The notes under the pieces were generated by a model that did no database searches, had not been told where the DNA came from, and saw nothing but the letters and a program-made list of their open reading frames with translations. Of a DNA stretch of 64,000 nucleotides, positions 25,990 to 33,760 are shown one piece after another. The stretch spans positions 62,001-126,000 of the forward strand of contig CALFNN010000010.1 in NCBI GenBank assembly GCA_937902925.1. The letters run 5' to 3'. A program made the position numbers and the translations under genes. The first letter of the stretch is position 1. Each line of letters begins with the position of its first letter. Origin of the DNA: an uncultured Opitutaceae bacterium. GTDB taxonomy: Bacteria > Verrucomicrobiota > Verrucomicrobiia > Opitutales > Opitutaceae.

Positions 25990-26882
25990 GTTCGGTTGCG
26001 CCGCCGGTCCTGCCAGCGGAGCAGGGTGGTGGCGGGGAGAAACGGCCGCAGCGCCTGGACGACGGGATTGGCGGTCGACGGCACCCGCCGCCCGAGCCGG
26101 CGGGCCAGCGCCACGGCGCGGCGGGCCCCGGCGAGATCGTCGAGGCGGACAAGCATCGTGGCCGCGCGCTCGGCCTCGAGCGCGATCGCGGCGTGCAGGC
26201 GCGACGGCAACGCCGCGGCATAGCCCTCGAGAAATTGCAGCCGGCATTGATAGCAGTAGCGCTGGTTGGCCCCGGCGCCGTGGCCATGCCGGAGGCTCCA
26301 CTCGAGCACCGCGGGCACGACGACGAGGCGGGCGCCGCCGGTTCCAAGACGGAGATGCAGGTCGCCGTCCTCGAAGCAGCGCAGTTCCTCGTTGAAGCCG
26401 CCGGTGGAGAGAAAGGTGGAGCGGCGGAGAAAGCTGCTCATCGTCGGCAAGGGCGAGCGCAACAGCGTGGCGGCGGGATCGGCCGCGAGCGCCGCCGCAT
26501 CGGGCAACCAGCGGACCTGCAGGGAGCGGGTTTCCTCGTCGATGAACTCGACGAAGTGCAGCACGACATCGCAGGCACCGGCGGCCGCGCTAACCTGCGC
26601 GAGATAGTCGGGGGCGATTTCATCGTCGACGTCGTGAAAATGAATCCATTCCGCCGTGCAGGCGCGGGCCAGGGCGTTGCGGGCGCCGCCGGGACCGAGA
26701 TTTTCCGGCAGGCGAAGAACCTGGAAACCGAGCGCCTCCGCCTCCGCGACCGTGGCGTCGCGGCTGCAGTCGTCGGCAAGCAGGACCTCGTCGAAGGCGG
26801 GAGCGAGCCGGTCGACCTGGGCCCGCAGGCGCGGCAGAAAGCGCGTGGCGTTGAAGCAGGGGACGAGGAGGGCGGTCGTCAC
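25986..26882 (-). CDS. GT2 family glycosyltransferase
   Basis: A 298-residue GT-A transferase starting TTALLVPCFNATRFLPRL, then VLLADDCSRDATVAEAE, GPGGARNALARA and WIHFHDVDDEIAPDYL, where HDVDDE supplies the DXD-type metal site. EELRCFEDGDLHLRLG is the acidic catalytic stretch. Two starts are possible: an ATG at 26895-26897 or a GTG at 26880-26882. The GTG is preferred because it forms the GTGA overlap that is common in this cluster and leaves no odd five-residue leader. The substrate is unknown. Confidence 0.87.
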   Translation of the reverse strand: MTTALLVPCFNATRFLPRLRAQVDRLAPAFDEVLLADDCSRDATVAEAEALGFQVLRLPENLGPGGARNALARACTAEWIHFHDVDDEIAPDYLAQVSAAAGACDVVLHFVEFIDEETRSLQVRWLPDAAALAADPAATLLRSPLPTMSSFLRRSTFLSTGGFNEELRCFEDGDLHLRLGTGGARLVVVPAVLEWSLRHGHGAGANQRYCYQCRLQFLEGYAAALPSRLHAAIALEAERAATMLVRLDDLAGARRAVALARRLGRRVPSTANPVVQALRPFLPATTLLRWQDRRRNRT

Positions 26883-27832
26883 GTGATTTCCATCCACCAG
26901 CAGGAAGCGTCAGGGAGGGCGGTCCAGGCCGCGAGGAAACCCGCCGGCGGCGGTGCCATCCAGCCGGGCACGCCCGAGGCGGCGAGTTGTCCGGCGAGCC
27001 AGTGGCCGGGGAGGAGCGGACGCACCCGGGCGCCGCCGCCGAGCAACCAGGCGGCCAGAAGATATTGCTCGTTCCACAGGCGGTTCAGATGGCGCGGGGG
27101 ATAGTCGTCGGGAAGATATATATCGTGGACATGGACGCGGGTGCCCGCCGGGAGCCGCGGCAGCACGTCCAGAAAAAACCGGGTGACGTCGCTCCCGGGA
27201 AACGTGTAGTGACTCCCGTCGATGAAGAGGACGGTATCGGGCCCGGTCTCGGACAGGATCACATCGAGCGAATCCTCGAAGCGGCGGTTGATGATCCGGT
27301 CGGCGATGCCGGCGATTTCCGCCCGGGGTTGCGGATCGATCGAGACGATCTCGAACGGCCGGCCGTTTTTCCGGGCGAGATCGGCGAGGTGCGTCGAGAG
27401 GCCGGAACCGACCTCGATGTATTTGCGCGGGGGCCGGTCACGCAGCGTCCCGTAGTCGCAGGCGAGGTCGAGCGCCGTCTGGAACATGTTTTGCCAGGCG
27501 AGCGGCGCGCCGGCGGCCGGCACGGCCGGCAGGCCGGCAAGTTCGGGGAGGAACGCGAGGGCACGCCGGGCCTGCGCGACGCAGGAGCCGAGGTGGGGCT
27601 GAAGCCAGGCCTGCAGTTCCGGGTGTGACGGCCGGCCGTGGCCCCATGCCGACGGCTGCTGAAGGTCAGGCGCGAAGTCGAATCGCAGCAGGTCGAGTCC
27701 ATGCCCGCCGATGCCGGCGCGATCGAGGGCAAGCCAGGCGACATTGCTGCGGCGCAGGCTGCGCAAGGTGCGGGCGTAAAACGCCACGCGCAGTTTGATC
27801 CACCGGACGTTGAGGTGGCCGAGCAGGGACAT
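26879..27832 (-). CDS. Class I SAM-dependent methyltransferase
   Basis: A 317-residue protein whose central domain is a Methyltransf_24-like fold: RKYIEVGSGLSTHLADLARK (about 143-162) is the SAM-binding loop, FEIVSIDPQPRAEIA gives the acidic strand, and TVLFIDGSHYTFPGSDVTRF follows. DIYLPDDYPPRHL and WNEQYLL are features of sugar methyltransferases in surface-glycan loci. It probably methylates a sugar or the glycan terminus. Only 1 bp separates its start from the stop of the GT61 gene downstream of it in coordinate order, meaning upstream in transcription; its stop overlaps the GT2 gene. Confidence 0.82.
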   Translation of the reverse strand: MSLLGHLNVRWIKLRVAFYARTLRSLRRSNVAWLALDRAGIGGHGLDLLRFDFAPDLQQPSAWGHGRPSHPELQAWLQPHLGSCVAQARRALAFLPELAGLPAVPAAGAPLAWQNMFQTALDLACDYGTLRDRPPRKYIEVGSGLSTHLADLARKNGRPFEIVSIDPQPRAEIAGIADRIINRRFEDSLDVILSETGPDTVLFIDGSHYTFPGSDVTRFFLDVLPRLPAGTRVHVHDIYLPDDYPPRHLNRLWNEQYLLAAWLLGGGARVRPLLPGHWLAGQLAASGVPGWMAPPPAGFLAAWTALPDASCWWMEIT

Positions 27833-27833
27833 G

Positions 27834-28958
27834 TCAGCCGGAGGCGAAAGCAGCGATGGCGGAGGCGAGGCCAGCCGGCGGAGCGGTGGAGAAATCCACC
27901 ACCGCCCACGCGTAGGGTTGCCGGCCGATGCTGGCGAGCCGGCCGTAGATGGGTTGACGGTTTGCGTCCGGAAAGAGCTCGATCACCCGGGTGCCGGGCG
28001 CACAGAAGACCAGATTGGCGAGACCGGCCCCGTGTGGCCCCGCGACGGCGGCGGCATCGCGCATCAGTGCGATCTGTGCGACCGGGGCGAGATCGGCGAG
28101 CGTGACGCGTTCGAAGCCGGGGAGCTGGGCAAGCAGGGCCGACTCCCACGCGGGCTGGCGGCTGCGGGCGTCGGCCCGGCTGAGCCAGAGCCGGCGGCGA
28201 CCGGGTGAAAGCGGCGGCGTGGCGTCGAGCAACACGTGGAGGGCGGACGAGATCCACGGCGTGGGCTGATAGTCGCGCATGAGGTAGTTGGCAAAGAGCA
28301 ACTGTTCGCAACGGAAGTGCGCGAGACCCTCCACCCACACGAGCCGAGCCGGATCGAGGCCCGCGCGAACGAGCCATTTTTCCTGAAACGAACCCTGCGT
28401 GCCGTTGACGAGAATATGGTGGACCTGCGGCCGCTGGGCGCGCGCCAGCCAGAGTCGGGGCAGGCTCTCGACGAGGAAATGATAAAATCCCTCGGCGCTG
28501 AGCAGCGCGAGGTTCAGGGTGCAGCCAGGGAGCGGGACGGGAGCCGGCACACGCGGCGCCGCCAGCACCGGGTGGCGCTCGACCGCCGTTGTCCAAGAGC
28601 GCATCGATTCGACAACGGCCATCCGGGTGAGCGGGCAGTAAACCACGCCGTCGGCCCCGATGACGCCGGCGTCGCTGAGGCTGTAGAGGATTTTTTCCTG
28701 GGGTGGTGGAATGCCGCCGGCCAGATACCGCGGGCGCCCGTCGATCATTTCGCCGCTGCCCGGCTGACCCAGCAGGGCCTGGCCCGGCGAATAAACACTG
28801 GAGTCGCCCGGTTCCGAAAACAGGACGCCATTGAATCCCTCCGGCTGATGGATGCCGCGAGAGCGGGTGTGGCGTGCGGCGACGATTTGAGAGAAAGGCG
28901 CGACGCGATTCGGTCCGTGACCGGTCAGGCGGTTGATGAGGCGTTTGAGCGGACGCAC
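27834..28958 (-). CDS. GT61 family glycosyltransferase
   Basis: A 374-residue protein of the DUF563/GT61 type. It has LLSAEGFYHFLVESLPRLWL (N-x-Y-H-x-x-x-E/L-P-R), LWLSRADARSRQ (the R-x-x-A-x-x-R strand), and near the C-terminus AVAGPHGAGLANLVFCAPGT followed by VIELFPD, the family's HG-A-G-L-x-N signature. GT61 enzymes include xylosyl- and arabinosyltransferases and bacterial surface-glycan transferases. The start is a GTG 4 bp after the preceding stop; a longer frame would run into the upstream gene. Confidence 0.85.
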   Translation of the reverse strand: MRPLKRLINRLTGHGPNRVAPFSQIVAARHTRSRGIHQPEGFNGVLFSEPGDSSVYSPGQALLGQPGSGEMIDGRPRYLAGGIPPPQEKILYSLSDAGVIGADGVVYCPLTRMAVVESMRSWTTAVERHPVLAAPRVPAPVPLPGCTLNLALLSAEGFYHFLVESLPRLWLARAQRPQVHHILVNGTQGSFQEKWLVRAGLDPARLVWVEGLAHFRCEQLLFANYLMRDYQPTPWISSALHVLLDATPPLSPGRRRLWLSRADARSRQPAWESALLAQLPGFERVTLADLAPVAQIALMRDAAAVAGPHGAGLANLVFCAPGTRVIELFPDANRQPIYGRLASIGRQPYAWAVVDFSTAPPAGLASAIAAFASG

Positions 28959-28962
28959 GGGA

Positions 28963-29952
28963 TCAGCGGTGAAAGAACAAGTCGGACGGCTTGTGCTCGG
29001 CGGGTGCCACACCGAGCCGCGCGAGGAGCCGCGAGGCGACTTCCGGATGGCGGTCATATTGATGGACCACGGCGAAGGGCCGGCCGTGGGCGTCGCTGAG
29101 CAGGTCGTCGGCCGTCCAGCGGATCGAGGCGGGATTGAGCCCGTGCAGGTTGACGATGCCGCCGTTCTCGAAATCGGCGAAGCGAACATTGGGAAGCGCG
29201 CGCCGGCGGACGACGATGTTATGCGCGCCGGTGTCGGCCCCGTGAAAATTGGCGACGTTGATGCCGGGCGAGGTGAGGGCGTCGACGACCAGGGCCAGGT
29301 ATGCGGCGATGACCGGACCGGAACCGAGCACGACGCCGACGCACGAGACGCGTTCCGGAGCGAGGGCGTCGCGCAGCGTGGCGCCGCCTACGCGCTCCAC
29401 CCAGAGCGAGTTGGCCCAATGGCTGCCGATGGTGACGCTCGCGTCCTCAAGGCCATAAAGAATTCCCGGCTCGGTGATGAGGGCGAACGGATCGGCTTGA
29501 AAAACGACGTCGCGGATGTCGCTCAAGAGCACGCGATCGCAGTCGGGAAGGACATGGCGCAAGGCAAGGTAGAACTCGACGAAACGCCGCGTGTTGGGAT
29601 CGAGGAAGTGACGCACGGTGCGGGCGCGCCAGAGGAGCCTGGCCTCGGCGGTGAGGCCCGGGAGCGCGTTGATCCACGCGGCATAGCGGGTATGGAGGCG
29701 GGCCCAGCGGGTATTGCCGGGCCAGATCTTCCGGCCGAAAAACCGCGCGCGATAATACCGATAGGGCAGAAGCGTGCAGCGCCGGGCGCGCAGTTCGTCG
29801 CGCGTGGCGGCGGAAATCTCGCTGCTGGCAAGGATGACCTCCGCATGCGGTGCGACCCGCCGGAGTGAATCGAGAAACGGGCGCGCCATGGCGGCGGGAT
29901 AGCCATGGACAAGGCCGAGCACCAGGTCGCGCGATGATTTCGGGGCGGACAC
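28963..29952 (-). CDS. Putative GT-A glycosyltransferase, unassigned
   Basis: A 329-residue soluble protein. VLLSDIRDVVFQADPF near residue 146 is a D-x-R-D motif of nucleotide-sugar transferases that replace the DXD with SD-x-RD, followed by GVVLGSGPV and GADTGAHNIVV, which would be the acceptor/base strand. No membrane segment is seen. I recognise the fold type but not a named family. Gaps to both neighbours are 4 bp, so it is tightly embedded among GT61 and GT9-like genes. Confidence 0.58.
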   Translation of the reverse strand: MSAPKSSRDLVLGLVHGYPAAMARPFLDSLRRVAPHAEVILASSEISAATRDELRARRCTLLPYRYYRARFFGRKIWPGNTRWARLHTRYAAWINALPGLTAEARLLWRARTVRHFLDPNTRRFVEFYLALRHVLPDCDRVLLSDIRDVVFQADPFALITEPGILYGLEDASVTIGSHWANSLWVERVGGATLRDALAPERVSCVGVVLGSGPVIAAYLALVVDALTSPGINVANFHGADTGAHNIVVRRRALPNVRFADFENGGIVNLHGLNPASIRWTADDLLSDAHGRPFAVVHQYDRHPEVASRLLARLGVAPAEHKPSDLFFHR

Positions 29953-29956
29953 GGGA

Positions 29957-30952
29957 TCAGTCCAGGCTCACGGCGGCGGTTTCGAGTGAGGCGCCGAGCC
30001 GGGTTTCGAGGCGGCCAACGGCGGCGAGGACGTGCGCCGGCAGAATCTGCTGCATGCAGCCGTGGCCGATCCGGCATTCGTCGTCGATGCCGCAGGGAGC
30101 GCAGGCCGCGACGCCGACGAGATTCTCGTTGGCGACGTAGCCCGATTGCAGGGGATGCTCGCGGCCGCCGTAGACGATCACCGCCCGGGTGCCGACCGCG
30201 CGCGCGAGGTGCATCAGGAAGCCGACGAGGCCGACAAAAAAACGAGCCTGGGCGAGCAGGGCGGCGACCTCGCGCAACGCCAGGGTGCCACGCAGATCCT
30301 CGACGCCGCGTAACACGAGGTCGTCGCGATGCCCGGTTTGCACGAGGCGGTGGTGCGGGCGGAGCGCGTCGACCACCTGTTGCATCCGTTCGATGGGCCA
30401 GTTTTTGGCCGGCAGGGTGTGCCGGGCGTTCAAGCAGGAGGACTGGACGACGACAGCGCCAGCGTAACTGGCGAAACGTTCCTTTTCGCCGGTTTGAAAA
30501 TGATAGTAGGGGCGCAGGTCGACCCCGCCAGTCAGCCCGGCGCTGCGACAGAGTTGCGCGACCACATGGTCGGCCGGCATGGGGACGCGCGGCGGCTGTT
30601 CCTGCGGGATGCGATAGACGGGATGGACCACGCGGCGTTGCCAGCGCCGGAGCGACTCGACCAGCCCGTAGTCGTAGGCGTGGAGCGAACGGATCCCGGG
30701 ATCGCCGCGATACAATTCCGGGTGGGGTGTCATCAGCGAGACGGAGCCCGGTTCGCGGCGATTCAGCTCATGGACGACCGCGGAGCAGTTGAGGCTGTCG
30801 CCGATCCCGCCGCCACCGAGATAGACCAGGGTGCGAATGCGCGCGAGTTCACGCCATCGCGGCAGGTCGGTGCGCGCCCAATAAACCCGCCGGTAGGCCC
30901 GGCGGAACGCGCCGGCATCGTCAGGGGCGGATCCGGCTGACGGATGATTCAC
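29957..30952 (-). CDS. GT9 (heptosyltransferase-like) glycosyltransferase
   Basis: A 331-residue GT-B protein of the heptosyltransferase family. LVYLGGGGIGDSLNCSAVV (about 33-51) replaces the canonical GD-x-x-x-x-P loop, and KNWPIERMQQVVDAL, FVGLVGFLMHLARAVGTRAV and IVYGGREHPLQSGY cover the donor domain, including the G-x-x-x-H-L-A segment. Four Cys near the C-terminus (CAPCGIDDECRIGHGC) are common in GT9 relatives. It may transfer heptose or another sugar to a lipid-linked acceptor. The GTG start is the first start codon after the upstream methyltransferase stop that keeps the family's N-terminus. Confidence 0.82.
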   Translation of the reverse strand: MNHPSAGSAPDDAGAFRRAYRRVYWARTDLPRWRELARIRTLVYLGGGGIGDSLNCSAVVHELNRREPGSVSLMTPHPELYRGDPGIRSLHAYDYGLVESLRRWQRRVVHPVYRIPQEQPPRVPMPADHVVAQLCRSAGLTGGVDLRPYYHFQTGEKERFASYAGAVVVQSSCLNARHTLPAKNWPIERMQQVVDALRPHHRLVQTGHRDDLVLRGVEDLRGTLALREVAALLAQARFFVGLVGFLMHLARAVGTRAVIVYGGREHPLQSGYVANENLVGVAACAPCGIDDECRIGHGCMQQILPAHVLAAVGRLETRLGASLETAAVSLD

Positions 30953-30977
30953 GAACGAGGGAATCGCGAGACCGGGC

Positions 30978-31574
30978 TCATGCCGGCGAACCGGGCTTGG
31001 GTGGGAGTTTTTCCGCGACGAGGTCCCAGCCGTAAACGTCGACCGCGGGAGTCGCGACGAGGTAACGCACGGGACCGAGCGCCGCGAGGTGGTCCTGGAC
31101 AAACTTCAGGGAAAAATCGGCATGCTTGTGGTGAATGTTGTAGTGCCAGCCCGTTTTCCGGCAGTGCTCGCGGTAGACCTGCTCGTCGGGGCAATAGATG
31201 ATAAGGCGGCCGCCGGGTTTGAGCACCCGCAGCCATTCGCGCAGGACACTGCGGGTGTCCTCGAAATCCTCGAGCAAGTGAGACGAAAAGACGAAGTCGA
31301 GGGAGTCATCGCGAAACCATTTCAAGTCGGCGGCGTCGCCGCGGAGCTGCGCTTGATATTGGCCGACCGCGCCGTATTGGGCAGGCATGTCGACCCGGAC
31401 CGCCTCAGGCGTGATCGGGTCGCCGCCGAACCCGAGATCGACGCCGTCGCCAATGCAATAAGGGGCAAGGCGGGCACGGCATTTCGACGTTTCGCTGGGC
31501 ATCGGGCGGCGGTAACGCCAGTGGCGGTAGCGATGCCAGAGCGGGCGCAGGAAATTCTTCAGGGGATTGCTCAT
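30978..31574 (-). CDS. Class I SAM-dependent methyltransferase
   Basis: A 198-residue methyltransferase of the Methyltransf_11 type. GVDLGFGGDPIT replaces the usual E-x-G-x-G-x-G SAM loop, VRVDMPAQYG is the acidic strand, and SLDFVFSSHLLEDFEDT with LREWLRVLKPGGRLIIYCPD gives motifs II and III. It resembles small methyltransferases common in O-antigen loci. It is separated by 8 bp from the stop of the wzt-like gene and by 25 bp from the GT9 start, so it is part of the same transcript. Confidence 0.83.
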   Translation of the reverse strand: MSNPLKNFLRPLWHRYRHWRYRRPMPSETSKCRARLAPYCIGDGVDLGFGGDPITPEAVRVDMPAQYGAVGQYQAQLRGDAADLKWFRDDSLDFVFSSHLLEDFEDTRSVLREWLRVLKPGGRLIIYCPDEQVYREHCRKTGWHYNIHHKHADFSLKFVQDHLAALGPVRYLVATPAVDVYGWDLVAEKLPPKPGSPA

Positions 31575-31582
31575 GGCGAGAA

Positions 31583-32827
31583 TCAGGCGGAGGAGAGCCG
31601 CCAGTCGCTCGGCGGGCGCCAGTCCCCGTAAATCCCGTGCAAATGGGGCGGAGTGGTGGCGCCGGGCTGGACGTCCACGACCGTGCAGTCGGGCACGTAG
31701 TGGTAGCCCTCGTGGCTGGTGCCGTAAGCGCCGACATCGACGCGATAGCGGCCGGGAACGAGGTCAAGGACGGGCACCGTCACCTCCAGGGCGTGCGCGC
31801 CGGCGCGCTCGAGGGCAATGAATTTTCCGTGATAGTCGCTCTCGAGCGTGAGCACCCGGCGGCCATCGACGCTGCAAAAACCGATGCCGAAGCCGGCACC
31901 GGCGAGCGGGCGGGTGGTCGCAAAGCGCAGGGCGATGGTGAGTGGCTGGCGGTTGACGAGCGGGGCGGCGGCGTTGAGCGAGAGCGAGAGCAGCTTGACC
32001 GGGGCGTTCGGAGCGTGTCCCTCGCGGGTGAGATCGATGCTGGCGCCCCCGGCGTGCCGCCCGGTCGTGACGTAACCGTTGATCGCGAGGTCGGTGCGAC
32101 CGTCGAGCACCACACGACCGCGGTCGAGCAGGATGCCGCGGCGACAGAAACGCGCGATGGCCGCGATGTTGTGGCTGACAAACAGGATGGTGCGGCCCTC
32201 CTCCTGCGCGACGGATTCCATCTTGCCGAGACACTTGGCCTGAAAGTCGGCGTCGCCCACGGCGAGGACCTCGTCGACGATAAGAATCTCCGGTTCGAGG
32301 TGGGCGGCGACCGCGAAGGCGAGCCGGACATACATCCCGCTGCTGTAGCGCTTCACCGGCGTATCGATGAACTGTTCGATTTCGGCGAAGGCGACGATCG
32401 GGTCGAACTTGTGCCGGATTTCACTTCGACGCATCCCCAGGATGGCACCGTTCAGGAAAATGTTTTCGCGGCCGGTGAGTTCGGGATGAAACCCGGTGCC
32501 GACCTCGAGCAACGAGGCCACGCGGCCGCGGATGCTCACGCGGCCGGCGGTCGGCTCGGTGATGCGCGAGAGGATTTTCAGCAGCGTGGATTTGCCGGCG
32601 CCGTTGCGGCCGATGACCCCGACCACGTCTCCCTTCGCCACCTCGAAGGAAATGTCGCGCAGCGCCCAGAATTCCTCCTGCGTCGACGCCCGGCGGGCCG
32701 CGCGCGAGCGAAAACGCGACCACAGGCCGCGCAGGCCGTGGCTCAGGGTGTCGCGCAGCGTGTCATGCTGCGCCTGGTGGCCGATGTAGTAGCGCTTCGA
32801 GAGGCCGGCGACGGAGATGGCGCTCAT
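31583..32827 (-). CDS. wzt: Polysaccharide ABC exporter ATP-binding protein (Wzt-like)
   Basis: A 414-residue ABC protein. Residues 1-250 are the nucleotide-binding domain: Walker A GRNGAGKST (73-81), signature YSSGMYVRLA (161-170), Walker B ILIVDEVLAVGD, and switch His219 in FVSHN. A beta-sandwich C-terminal domain (about 255-414, from GGASIDLTREG) matches the Wzt carbohydrate-binding domain, which recognises the modified non-reducing end of the glycan before export. The NBD starts with a typical TagH/Wzt HDTLRDTLSHGL stretch. The ATG overlaps the permease stop by 4 bp. Presence of the binding domain suggests that export depends on a terminal modification, perhaps by one of the neighbouring methyltransferases. 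Confidence 0.93.
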   Translation of the reverse strand: MSAISVAGLSKRYYIGHQAQHDTLRDTLSHGLRGLWSRFRSRAARRASTQEEFWALRDISFEVAKGDVVGVIGRNGAGKSTLLKILSRITEPTAGRVSIRGRVASLLEVGTGFHPELTGRENIFLNGAILGMRRSEIRHKFDPIVAFAEIEQFIDTPVKRYSSGMYVRLAFAVAAHLEPEILIVDEVLAVGDADFQAKCLGKMESVAQEEGRTILFVSHNIAAIARFCRRGILLDRGRVVLDGRTDLAINGYVTTGRHAGGASIDLTREGHAPNAPVKLLSLSLNAAAPLVNRQPLTIALRFATTRPLAGAGFGIGFCSVDGRRVLTLESDYHGKFIALERAGAHALEVTVPVLDLVPGRYRVDVGAYGTSHEGYHYVPDCTVVDVQPGATTPPHLHGIYGDWRPPSDWRLSSA

Positions 32828-33672
32828 ATGACGTCGGCAAACTGGCGTTCGGTCTTCCGGAAATACCAGACGCCGCTGGCGAAGAGCAGGGCGGTCAAGA
32901 GCACGGAATAACCCAAGGTCAACGGGTCCAGCGATTGGTTGCCGTTGAGGAGACACCAGCGAAAGCCATTGATTACGCCGGTGAGCGGATTGAGGGCGAA
33001 GAGGGCGCGCCAGTTTGGGTAGTAGTCGGTGCGGAATCCGACCGGGGACACGAACACGCCAATCTGGAGGAAAAACGGCACGAGATAGCGAAAGTCGCGA
33101 AAACGGACGGTGAGGCTCGTCAACCACAACCCGGCGCCGAGCGCGAGCAGCAGCGCGACGAGCATGTAGAGGGGCAGAAGCAGCCACTGCCAGCCCGGCA
33201 CGAAGCCATAGCAGAGCGAGACGAGGAGGAAGAGGCCAAGCACCATCGCAAAATCGACGAGGGCGACGGCGAGGGCGGACATGGGCACCACCATGCGGGG
33301 AAAATAAACCTTGGAGATCAGGTGAGAGTTGCCGACAACGCTGTTGCTGACACCGCCAAGGGCATTGGCGAAAAGCTGCCATGGCAGGAGACCGGCAAGC
33401 ACGAGAAGCGGGTAGGGGACGCCGCCGGTCGGCATGTTCGCCAGCCGGCCGAAGACGAAAGTGAAGATCACCATCTGCACGGTGGGTTGCAGCAGGGCCC
33501 AGGCGGCGCCCAAGGCGGCCTGCTTGTAGCGGACCTTGACATCGCGCCAGGCGAGAAACCCGAGCAGTTCGCGGTAGCGCCACAGTTCGCGCCAATAGTG
33601 GGCCTCGGCGCGACCGGCCTCGAGCACGAGTTCGGAAGCCTCCCCGGCAGGGTTGGCGGCATCGGCGTTCAT
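32824..33672 (-). CDS. wzm: Polysaccharide ABC exporter permease (Wzm-like)
   Basis: A 282-residue ABC-2 permease with six membrane segments. After a soluble N-terminus, LLGFLAWRDVKVRYKQAALG (about 32-51) is the amphipathic coupling element typical of Wzm/TagG, then WALLQPTVQMVIFTFVFG, and near the end FFLQIGVFVSPVGF and LNPLTGVINGFR. It forms the channel that exports undecaprenyl-linked glycan. The start ATG is the first after an 88-bp gap and gives the normal length. The 4-bp overlap with wzt ensures paired expression. Confidence 0.93.
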   Translation of the reverse strand: MNADAANPAGEASELVLEAGRAEAHYWRELWRYRELLGFLAWRDVKVRYKQAALGAAWALLQPTVQMVIFTFVFGRLANMPTGGVPYPLLVLAGLLPWQLFANALGGVSNSVVGNSHLISKVYFPRMVVPMSALAVALVDFAMVLGLFLLVSLCYGFVPGWQWLLLPLYMLVALLLALGAGLWLTSLTVRFRDFRYLVPFFLQIGVFVSPVGFRTDYYPNWRALFALNPLTGVINGFRWCLLNGNQSLDPLTLGYSVLLTALLFASGVWYFRKTERQFADVI

Positions 33673-33760
33673 ATGGTCGATAGTGAGTTCGCCGTCGGCC
33701 CCGACGGCGAATCCGAAAAGCGGGGCCGGGGGACGGGACGAGACCGGTCGATCGCGAGCT

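Noticed and set aside
29957-30952. Four-Cys cluster in the GT9-like protein as a new metal site
   Set aside because: A C-x2-C with two further Cys near the C-terminus is common in GT9 relatives, so it is not novel here.
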